From Humulus lupulus (Eukaryota > Streptophyta > Magnoliopsida > Rosales > Cannabaceae), in contig NC_084794.1 in NCBI RefSeq assembly GCF_963169125.1, positions 72,575,665 through 72,639,664 on the forward strand: 64,000 nt of DNA, given 5' to 3'. The stretch's first letter is position 1. Each line of letters starts with the position of its first letter. The position numbers and the translations under genes are program-made. Of the stretch, positions 55,607-64,000 are shown one piece after another. The notes beneath the pieces are model-generated. The model saw only the letters and a program-made list of their open reading frames with translations. It was not told where the DNA came from and ran no database searches.

Positions 55607-57637
55607 TGTTGGTAGTAAATAAGAAAAATTAAGGAATATGCAGCGGAATGTTTAGAAAGATGGATTTTCAAAAATCATTAATATCAGTCAAAATCATACA
55701 TATATATAGATATATTAAATAACACATATATATATATTACATCTCTTAGCTTATCAAGTGTCATTGAGTCTTTTTGTAAAATCAATGATCTTCATATCCT
55801 TATGAAAGCTCACACCTTAGCCTTCCAAGTCGATCTTCTAACACACAAGGACGTGTGTGGGCACGCAGAATTCACAGGTTGATTTTAGGCTCTCTTGATG
55901 TACTCAACACATGAGATCTAGAAATGTTTGAGAAGAGTGAGGCTAAAGAAACTTCTAGAATTTCAGGTTTAGAATGTTCTATCGTTTCTTTCTTTTTGAG
56001 AGAGTCTCATAATCTAGAAACAACAAAATTAATTAAACCTATGAAAAGAATCGCTTATTTTCAGGTTTATAAAGATAATTAAATAATTTAGTTAATCTTT
56101 ATTTAAAAAAATAAAACTGATCAGTTACAATCTTTTTTAATTATTTAATTTAAATCCTATTTAAAAATAATAATTTTAATAATTAAAATAATTAAATAAA
56201 CAAATGAATTTGAAATTTGAAATTCAAAATTCAAATCTCAGGGATGGGAATATGTGTGTGGCGCCACTCACTGTCAAATACAGTGAGTGATGTGTACATT
56301 ATATATCTATCTCTGATTTTCTCATTTGTTTGTTTAATTAATTTTAAGACAAGATATTTATCCCAAAATAAATATTAGTTAATTTAAAATTAACTTTATC
56401 TTAAAGATATCAGTTTACTTTCTCATATATGAATCCAAACATGATTAATATTTATTTTAACATAAGGTTTTTCAAAAGAAAAACTATATAGTTAATTAAT
56501 TAATTATTCACAATTAATCAATTGCTCATAATTATATAATTATCACATAATTATATCATTGCCCTGGAAAATTAATTCATTTGCAATTTAGTCATTGTCT
56601 CTATAAATCTTCATTATGACATCCTTACCTTTGACAGTGTAGGATAGAGGCTACCTGGGGACCATGGACCTATAATACAAAGCTCAAATAAACCATATTA
56701 TTAATTAAAAATTTTAATATAATAATTTTATTTATTAATTCCATGATTACTCCACTATAAATATGGAATTGCACTCTAAGTATTTATAGAATTATATTTA
56801 CAGAGTTTTTCTTGTAGTCCATTGATATAATCAATAAATATAGTTTTGTCCTCCATTTATAGGTTTGTTAATTAGAGCTGGTCAAAATTACCATTTTACC
56901 CTTCTAATTACCTCTTGTTCCTTAAGTACCATTAATTCACTAGCGAATAATTAATCTATAATAAACTTATAGATTTGAGGTCAATATTTATTCAGTTCCA
57001 TAATCAACCCTTGATGGAACCAATATTCGATCCGATAGGAAATCATAGATTCCATTATTGTAAATCATGCTCCCAACCATTCATGATATTGAATATCCAA
57101 AACAAAAGTCACTCATCTCATTATATTAAGAGACCATAACGAATGAATCAAAAGATTCAATAAACACAAACAAGAGTTCTTGACCACTTAGAATTTAGAC
57201 TAATCTACAAGTGATCATATATTATGATAAGAAATATATCTTTTTATGGCAAACGGCAAGTTTATAAAGATAGTTAATTCACATCGGTCTTGTTATATAT
57301 AATCACTATTATATACAACACATTTACCAAAATGTCTATCCACATCAGTAATCTGAATCTACATTACTTGGATCACGTATGCTTAGTAATCCGTACTAGT
57401 AACCATTCATTAAAGATTTCATATTTTAATATGTTACTGACTATTTTATTCATTGTATATGATCTTAATTCTCTCGTACTAATACAAGATCATATCCTCA
57501 TAAATGAATATGGAATTTTTTTGATATTCATATAAATTATTCAAATAAAAATTATAACATTCAAATAAAATGAAATTGCACTTTTATTTAAATCAATAAA
57601 ATGTATTTCTCCATGCTTTAGGGCATAAACCCTAACA
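55607..57637 (-). repeat. 5' LTR of copia BC
   Basis: On the minus strand it starts TGTTAGGGTTTATGCCC (57637) and ends ACCAACA (55607), 2031 bp. It contains the inverted repeat ACTCACTG ... CAGTGAGT near 56269-56292. It aligns over its whole length with 45798-47825. Confidence 0.9.
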
Positions 57638-58081
57638 CCTTTGAATTTCAAATTCCACTAACCCTCTTTGTTGTTACCAATGTTTAATGGGATGCTTATG
57701 GAATTAAATGAAGATTTAGGAGTAATTTAGGATGTTAAAACTGTTCAAATTGGAAAAAGGCAAAATGGAATTAAGCTGCCAGCAAACCAGAGCGCGACCT
57801 GGGACATTCTAGGCCGCAGCCATGGGCTTCTACTTCTCAGGTCATGTCCTGGGATGCTTGTGGCCATGGCCTGGAGGCTGTTACAGCTTCCCAATTTGGC
57901 TCCTTTTCTCAAAACATCCCAATACATTTCCCACATGATTTTTTAACCTCCATACACCTAAGGGGAGTTAAAAACATATCTTCAGCAACCATTTCACATT
58001 ATGGCTTATGAAATTCAATCTAAAAAATGTGTTACTCTCAATACACATTATTGGTTGATATTTTGAAGTTACAAATTTGTA
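57638..58081 (-). repeat. LTR of D4, piece 2
   Basis: It aligns with 26010-26460 (ttgaatttcaaattccac, gttaccaatg, cacattattgg). GC block at 57785-57880 (GCGCGACC, GGCCGCAGCC, GGCCATGGCC). The last five bases, ttgta, are the TSD of H3. Confidence 0.75.
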
Positions 58082-59329
58082 TGTAACGACCCAAATTTAC
58101 TAATAAGGCTTTAGGGCCTTGATTAGTGTGCCAGGAGAGCATAATTGGAATATATATGTGATTTAATGATTAAAAACATGTTATATGACTATTTGAATAT
58201 TTGAGATGCATGACTATGTGTATTAGTATGCACGTAGGCCCTGATTAGGCTAGAAAGGGCATAATTGTAATTTTGGCCCGTTGAGGGCATAACTGTATAT
58301 ATATGTGATAATTGTTGAGACCACATTATTATGTGGATATATTTGTGGCATGTGATTCGAGACGATCCTAGTGAGCAGGTTAGCGAAAAAGTCACGGCGG
58401 GGATTTATACCCAGCTCAGGGCGAGCCTGGGGTCTATTTTGACATCGAGGAATATAATTGGTGATTAATTAGGTATCGGGAAGTAATCGGAAAATATTAG
58501 AGACACTTGAGGAATTAGTGGGAATTGGGTAAAATGACCAAAATGCCCTAAGGGGATTAAAGGATTTAGAATTAAACAGAGGGTATTGTGGTCATTTGGC
58601 ATATAAAGATAGACATAACTGAGGCTTTATGCTTAGTGGAGTTTGTAGAATGAAGTAGAAGTCTGAGAAAAGAAAGAAAAGGAAAGAAAGAAAAGAAGGG
58701 AAAGAAAAGGGAAAGAAGAGCAGGCCATTTTGTCAAGGTCGGTCTAGGTTTTCTTCAACAACTCTTGAGGTATTTTGGAGCAGAAACCCAGGGGAAGCCA
58801 GAGTAAGCTTGAGGAAAGAGTTCTTGGTCTGACTTGAAGATTTGGCAAGGGTTTAACAAGAATAAGCCATTTAGTAGAGGTAAGACTTTGAAGTTTCTCC
58901 AGTTTTTGGTTTTGGTATTGAACTATGGTTTCTAAGCTGAATTTGGTGGGAACTCTAGGGAATTCAAGCCAGGGGTTTAAGGAGGAGTAAGCCAAGGAGG
59001 TGTAGAAGCTGACTTAAGGTCGAATCCCCATTGAAGGTATGAAATTATAAGCTTTAAATTCTGAGGTTTTGACTGATGTGCTGAAGTTTCTGAGTTTGAG
59101 GTTCAACCATGGTGAATTTTGAGATTAGGGGTGCATGTGATTGGGTTTTATGTATTTGGGATGCTTGGGATGAGTGGAGTGTGTTGATAAGCTTGTTTTT
59201 AAGTTTGGTTGAAGATTGGAAAAGTTTTGGTAAGGGTTGGCTCGGGGAAATCGCAGGAAGGAAAAATGCAGGGGTGTTGGTTCTGTGACTAGCGCTAGCC
59301 TTTGGGCGATGTAGCGCTAGGCTTGGTTG

Positions 59330-60527
59330 TGTTAGGAAAATATTGTTTTGCCTCAATGGAAATGATTATAATATTACAACTCTATGCAATAATATTACAA
59401 GTAAATATAGATTGATTAAATAAGGTTACAACTCTATAACTGAAAATACAAATAAACTAAAGAAAAGAAGAAGATGATGATGAAGGAGAGAATAGTGAGA
59501 ATACAACTCTAAGCAAAAGATTACAAGTAAAATAAAGTGTTTAGACCAAATGAAAAGATTACAACTCTTAAAAAAAATATACAAGTAAATAGAACAAGAG
59601 TATAAGAAGAAAAGCAATAGAATAAAAAGAAGAACAGAAACACGATCAAACTCTCACTTACACAACCTAAGTGAAGAGGATTGGGGATCACCAACTTGAA
59701 CAAGGTTTAAAACCTTTGTCCAAAAGCTTATTTCCCCCTAACTCAAGCACTAAGGGATCTCTCTCAGATATTGGAAAAGCTTTCTGGAATTATCAAGCCT
59801 CAAGGTGTTTCTAGCCAAGTGCTCTAGTGGATAGAAAAGTTGTGTCTTACAAGTGAGCTATAGGCTCCTATTTATAGAGTTTAGAGACACCCTTTGAATT
59901 TCAAATTCCACCAACCCCCATGGTTGTTACCAATGTTTAATTAGATTAATATGGAATTAAAAAAGAGATTTGGGAGTTATTTGGGTTTTTTGAGTCGTTC
60001 AACAAATATTGAAAAAACTGAAAATTGGTCAGTTTTTTGGCCTGTGGCCGCGGCCACTGGTCTCTGTCCCACAGGCCGCGGCCACTGACCAATTTCAGCA
60101 CAAAAAATTGTGTTGTTTTTCCAAACGGTTACAAACCCTCCCAAATGATTTTGTAACTCCCAAAACACATTATTGGGGTTAAAATCATATCTCTAATAGC
60201 CATATCACATATGGCTTTATGAAATTCATCTCAATATTGTGTAACAACAATTTACACAACAAAGGGTAATATTTGGAGGTTACAAATTTGTAACACCAAA
60301 TATGTTACATTATTTGGATATATCTCATATATCTAAATATTGTAACTCTCTATTATATGTTACAATATGTGACACACTTTGTCACATTTATTTAAACTAA
60401 AACATTATATTATAATATAATATAATTTTACATTATATTATAAAATAATATAACATTCCCCCACAAGATTAAATAGTTATCTATTGTAACACTTATTTAA
60501 TCAATCATTATATTTTGAAATATAATA
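59330..60527 (-). mobile_element. Solo copia LTR D3
   Basis: On the minus strand from 60527 (TATTATATTT, TG mutated to TA) to 59330 (ends TTTTCCTAACA), 1198 bp, with perfect TSD ggttg (59325-59329 and 60528-60532). GGCCGCGGCC block at 60050-60085, TATA at 59876-59869. It includes the internal polypurine-like copy at 60456-60464. It defines the outer boundary of the D LTR. Confidence 0.9.
59869..59876 (-). promoter_or_regulatory. TATA box in solo LTR D3
   Basis: TATAAATA on the minus strand, about 170 bp downstream of the GC-rich block in LTR sense. Confidence 0.55.
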
Positions 60528-61650
60528 GGTTGTTTGGGGGATTTTGGTTCTGCTTGTAGCGTTGTAGCGCCCTCCAAAGAGCGGTGCAGCGCTACCCTGC
60601 ATCCAGAAAGGGGTTTTAGAGTTATTTTTAAGGGTTTTTTCCCGGGGGTTCGATTCCACCACCCCATTTGGTGGAATTAGAGCTTCCCGAGGGCTCGGGA
60701 CTGGTCCCGAGGCTAGGTTTTGGACCTGAGGTTTGGTGATGAATTTGACCTATGGTTGTGACTAGGTGCGCGCTAGGGCTCAAGGGGGGATCGTGCTCAA
60801 GGATCAAGTGAACAAAGCTAGCAAATCTAAAGGTAAGAAAACTGCACCTGATATTTTGTCTGTGATGGGACTAAGTGCTCCCGAAATCTGTATAATGTCA
60901 GTGATGGTATTATGCCATGGGACATGTGATAGACGGCAAAGGGTGTCGTATACAATATTTGCGCACAGGGCGCGGCTTGGCCACTGGTAGCCGAGGACAG
61001 CTTAATATTCACTGAGCTCAGTTTAAGCGGGCCGGAATCAGTGGGATAAACAAAGGGTGCGGCCTAAGGGCTCTAACCCTAGTTATTATATGTGGATTGA
61101 TTATTGATGTGAGTTGATATACTTGGTGTGATGAATACTTGATTGTCATGAAAACTTAAACTAATTAAGTACATGCTTATGCAATATGAGATATTTGACT
61201 ATTTGTTGATTGTTTATGCTCTGTTATTGCGTTTTATTGCTGGGCCTTGGCTCACGGGTGCTACGTGGTGCAGGTAAAGGCAAAGGCAAGCTGGACCAAT
61301 CCTGAGAAGGAGAGCTGCGGGGCTGAATGTACATAGTCAACTGTTCGGCCGCCATGGACGAGGAGTGGATCAGGACAAGGAATACCTATCAGTCTGTTTT
61401 GCCTTAGAGTGGCTAATTACTGTAATTGAATCTCGAATCTTTTGTAAATGGTTTCAATTCTATCAATTTTGGGATCCCGTGTAAACAAAAAATGTTTATT
61501 TATAAGAAATGCAGCTTTTGAGACAAAAATATTTTAACCCTAGTTCCATTATAGTTTCGGTAACACGTTTTTAATTAAATGACTTGATTAGCAAGTCTGG
61601 CACTTTTATAAACACACAGTGAAGCGGTCTTGGCTATCCAGGGCGTTACA

Positions 61651-61875
61651 TTGTACCTGATTTTATAACTCTAAAATATGTCACACTTGGACACACACAT
61701 ATGTCTATTTTTGTAACTCTCAATATTATGTTACAAAGTGTGACAAATCACATTTGTCACATTATTTAATCTAACATTATATTATATAAAATAATATAAC
61801 ATTCTCCCACTTAGATTAAATAATCATTTTTCGTAACACTTATTTAATCAATCAAACACTATATTAAATATATTA
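61651..61875 (-). repeat. LTR of D4, piece 3 (LTR start)
   Basis: It aligns with 26460-26661. It carries the same duplicated signal: ttctcccac at 61802-61810 inside the LTR and again at 61876-61884 outside it. Confidence 0.75.
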
Positions 61876-62417
61876 TTCTCCCACTTGGTTAAATAATTAC
61901 TCTCTATAGAAACCATTGTATTAGTGCATAAGGTAAAATGTCTTTCGACTTGAATTGTACCTTAGTGTAATTATCATAAAGCTTGTGAAATTTTGGTTGA
62001 TGAAGCATTGAACCATTATTCCTTGATAACAAACTGATGATAACACACACCTTTGCTTTGTTCACTTGGGACCTCAATGTCTCCCTTTGCACCGTTAATG
62101 GCCATATGCACATTCCATTCATAGACTTCTCTTGAAAATACTCCCAATTCTCATGAGGGGCGACACCACCCCTAGGTCTATATAGGTAGAGCTCTTACAG
62201 TATTTCATTACCCTAAAATACTTATCTTCTCAAGACTGAGTTCTGTTAAAAAAAAACCTTCACTAGTACTCATATCTCAGATGAGACACAATTTAAGTAC
62301 TACTAATATTCACTTGATTGACTTGTTATTAGCCACTGAACCTAGGTAACTGGTATTAAGATAAGTTACCATCAACTGTAAATATCTTTAGGGAGTATAA
62401 GTCTCATCCCTTAGAAA
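61876..62417 (-). other. 3' UTR of D4
   Basis: Clearly similar to 26662-27235 of copia D1 (gcataaagtaaa, gttcacttgagacctc, tctcatgagaggcg, gtctcatccct), with many small differences. Similarity stops near 62418, where D1 would continue into RNase H. Confidence 0.75.
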
Positions 62418-63020
62418 TGATTCCATTTGAGTAATTTTTTTTTTCATGTATGCATACTTTATAAGTCATCACTTTCTCATTATTTTATTCAAACCTTGTG
62501 CTAGCTAGAGTTTGATTAAAATGGTTACATATTTTATTCATCAAAAAAGTGAGTTTGACCCAAGTCAACACTTATACTATTTTTACACTTTAATACTCAA
62601 GATAAACACATTTTCTCGAATATTAATTCTAGATACATCTTTGTTTCTATAACTCCCCTCATGTTTTTAATTGATTCATTTGTTGAATCAAATATCTCAC
62701 AAACAAGAACTTTAGACATCAAACATGTCAAGATTCATTCATTCTATCCATATATAGCTAAGGTAATTTAGAATGTGGAATTCCAAATCACATAACTTGT
62801 ATATATATTTTAATAAGATGACTTTTGAAACAAAAAAAAGTTCAACGAAACCACACACAAACAACTCCCCCTAAAAATAGGGTCCAGAGTTGTAGTCAAA
62901 AAATAAAAATAAATACTACTCCCCCTTTTTGTCTATCAAAGGAGCCAAAAACCACAAAAGACAATAAATATCTCACAAACAGTTATACATGATGTTGTCC
63001 ATCTTCCTTAGAAGTTTTCC
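62418..63020 (-). other. Non-coding segment between D4 UTR and the transposon-protein ORF
   Basis: AT-rich. On the minus strand it contains two purine runs, GGGGGAGTAGTA (near 62927) and TAGGGGGAGTTG (near 62872). No recognisable coding. Confidence 0.45.
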
Positions 63021-63850
63021 TTAACTATTCTCCATCCTAGCCAAACGAGTATTGATTTCTGCCAGTTCTGCAGGTGCAGAAGTTGAAGTTGTGGCAGCAG
63101 GTGAAGCATCTGGTACTCCAGGAGAAGCAGAACGACCCGATTTCTTGGAAGACTTTTCTTGAGAGGGTTTATCTGAGATTTTGAATGTCTGACCAACAGT
63201 GGGAGGCTCAATTGATTCATTGTCAAGAATCAATTCCCTTTGAGTAGATAAGATCTTATAAATCAAATTGGGAAACACAAGGTTAAGTTTGGGCTTTTTA
63301 CCCTTTCTAAAAGACATAATTTGTTCCCAAATAAGATCAGCCAAATCAACTTGAGCACCAGTAGTGATTTTGTATAATAGAAAGGCAATGTCAAACATTT
63401 ACCGAATTTGAGCAAGGAAACCAATTCGACAAGGAAAATCTCATAAGCACTGCATGTTGATAAGTGAGTTGAGCGATGTGCATAGCATCGGTGAGCTCAA
63501 CATCCTTGTCTCCAGTGAGTTCAGAGAATACTTCATGATGATCAAACATGACATCAGAGGGCTCCACCCCGATTGGTAATTGAAGAGCTTCAGCCACATC
63601 ATTCACTGTAAAGGAATACCAGTAACTACGCACATACACTTTGCCAAACATGAAGGAGTTTTCATCTAGGCACTCATCGGTGATGTTGGCATAGAATTCC
63701 TTCATAACTCGATCCACATAGCCAGTAAAACCAATCAAAGTGTCCATCCACTACCTTTCTTTTAACAAACTAACAACTCCAAATGGCTTATGAGCAATCA
63801 CATTATAACTCTTTTCAACCATAAAGTTTCTTGCCTCATAAAATTTCATA
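63021..63850 (-). pseudogene. Putative plant transposon protein (PF20167-like), broken
   Basis: Segments on the minus strand: RDMKFYEARNFMVEKSY (about 63835-63785), a stop, then VMKEFYANITD, VYVRSYWYSFTVNDVAEALQLPIG and VELTDAMHIAQLTYQ (63747-63450). After a frameshift near 63400: LLYKITTGAQVDLADLIWEQI and LNLVFPNLIYKIL. A Ser/Pro/Ala-rich tail (SGRSASPGVPDASP) ends at 63021. The pattern of a short aromatic start, V.VRG.W block and a L-F-L-I C-terminal half fits the 'putative plant transposon protein' family (Transposase_32), of unknown function. Its 5' end may extend past the window. It lies where D4 should have pol. Confidence 0.6.
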
Positions 63851-64000
63851 TCTCTCTCATGATCATTATAGCAACAATAATGTGAATGAGGTTTCAAGTT
63901 TTCAAGAGAAATACCAGATGGTCTTTTGATGCAGCACTTTCAGAACCATAATCTCCCAAAGATTGTTCTTTTTCTTGAAATTCTGCACTTGGATCATACT
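63851..64000. other. Window edge, no clear feature
   Basis: 150 bp, AT-rich. Possibly the upstream end of the transposon-protein ORF, but stops prevent a firm call. Confidence 0.3.

Larger units (their letters stand above)
45798..57637 (-). mobile_element. Copia element BC with two LTRs (Angela-like), decayed
   Basis: An 11.8-kb insertion with perfect TSD ccttt (45793-45797 and 57638-57642). On the minus strand: 5' LTR 57637-55607, primer-binding site 55606-55591, leader of 1.9 kb, gag (53681-53304), GAG-pre-integrase, integrase, RT, RNase H (to about 47830), polypurine tract, 3' LTR 47825-45798. Solo LTR H2 interrupts integrase. LTRs of about 2.03 kb and domain style suggest the Angela group. 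Many stops and deletions. Confidence 0.9.
58082..61650 (+). mobile_element. Solo LTR H3 (contains D3)
   Basis: It starts TGTAACGACCCAAATT and ends CCAGGGCGTTACA, with perfect TSD ttgta (58077-58081 and 61651-61655). Without D3 it is about 2.37 kb. Purine-rich run at 58672-58722. TAGCGCTA words at 59290-59320 and 60563-60595. Conserved blocks ggtaagaaaactgcacc (60832) and gggccttggctcacgggtgctacgtgg (61241). No coding. Confidence 0.9.
45347..62417 (-). mobile_element. Element D4: D-family copia LTR and 3' UTR, nest host on the right
   Basis: On the minus strand the LTR runs from 61875 (TAATATATTT, start mutated) to 45347 (ends TCTCACA), in three pieces: 61875-61651, 58081-57638 and 45797-45347. 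Element BC and solo LTR H3 fill the gaps. Net length is about 1.1 kb, close to D1 and D3. Upstream lies a 3' UTR (61876-62417) like that of D1. No D-family pol follows; sequence changes near 62418. The LTR is the most diverged D copy. Confidence 0.75.

Noticed and set aside
1..64000. Host genes, tRNA, rRNA, telomeric or organellar sequence
   Set aside because: I looked for non-transposon domains, tRNA cloverleaf-like blocks and simple telomere repeats and saw none; tRNA-like signals are only primer-binding sites.
1..64000. Species assignment
   Set aside because: Element style indicates a flowering plant, probably a eudicot, but no diagnostic host gene or satellite is present, so naming a genus would be guessing.

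Overview
The window looks like a retrotransposon-rich stretch of a flowering-plant (probably eudicot) nuclear genome. I recognise no host gene, tRNA, rRNA or CRISPR array. Nearly every interpretable base belongs to LTR retrotransposons (Ty1/copia and Ty3/gypsy), solo LTRs or one L1-type LINE. Plant features are the copia and gypsy domain style, the PBS matching initiator tRNA-Met (TGGTATCAGAG), the Tat-type antisense ORF and the plant LINE DUF4283/CCHC ORF1. I cannot name the species.

The organising principle is nested insertion, and 5-bp target-site duplications (TSDs) resolve most layers. LEFT NEST (1-13479): a Tat-lineage gypsy element (pol on +, antisense extra ORF on -, 3' LTR 6214-6967) sits in copia element K (RNase H 6968-7483, 3' LTR 10931-11792). 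K's 3' UTR also carries a solo 2-kb copia LTR (7904-10631), which holds a solo gypsy LTR (8141-8870). K abuts the gag/protease remnant of copia L (- strand, 11793-13081).

CENTRAL NEST (13480 to about 43000): a LINE (- strand) is split by solo LTR H1 (15659-41957, TSD tgaaa). H1 is split by element F (16789-40757, - strand, no recognisable genes). F's 3' LTR holds gag-only gypsy G (17715-22677, TSD ggaga). F's interior holds gypsy E (24831-38688, - strand, TSD taaac). E is interrupted by copia D material (25437-31217) and solo LTR M2 (35458-36278, TSD catgg). The nest is five insertions deep.

RIGHT NEST (45347-62417): the 3' LTR of a D-family element (D4) holds a two-LTR copia element BC (45798-57637, - strand, TSD ccttt), with solo LTR H2 inside its integrase (50240-52623, TSD acaga). 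D4 also holds solo LTR H3 (58082-61650, TSD ttgta), which contains solo LTR D3 (59330-60527, TSD ggttg). Beyond D4's 3' UTR the sequence changes to a broken ORF resembling the putative plant transposon protein family (63021-63850). 43000-45346 is AT-rich sequence without genes, with one possible MITE.

Every coding region is broken by stops, frameshifts, deletions or lost catalytic residues, so nothing here looks autonomous. The most unusual signals are: short CpG-containing palindromic words that recur within LTRs of unrelated families, with a different word per family and usually 90-350 bp upstream of the TATA box; a duplicated polypurine tract and LTR start inside D-family LTRs; an in-place 172-bp inversion in one solo LTR; a 33-bp minisatellite that differs in copy number between the two LTRs of one element; and inverted D LTRs joining two distant points of gypsy E. 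Boundaries and TSDs were read by eye; percent identities were not computed.
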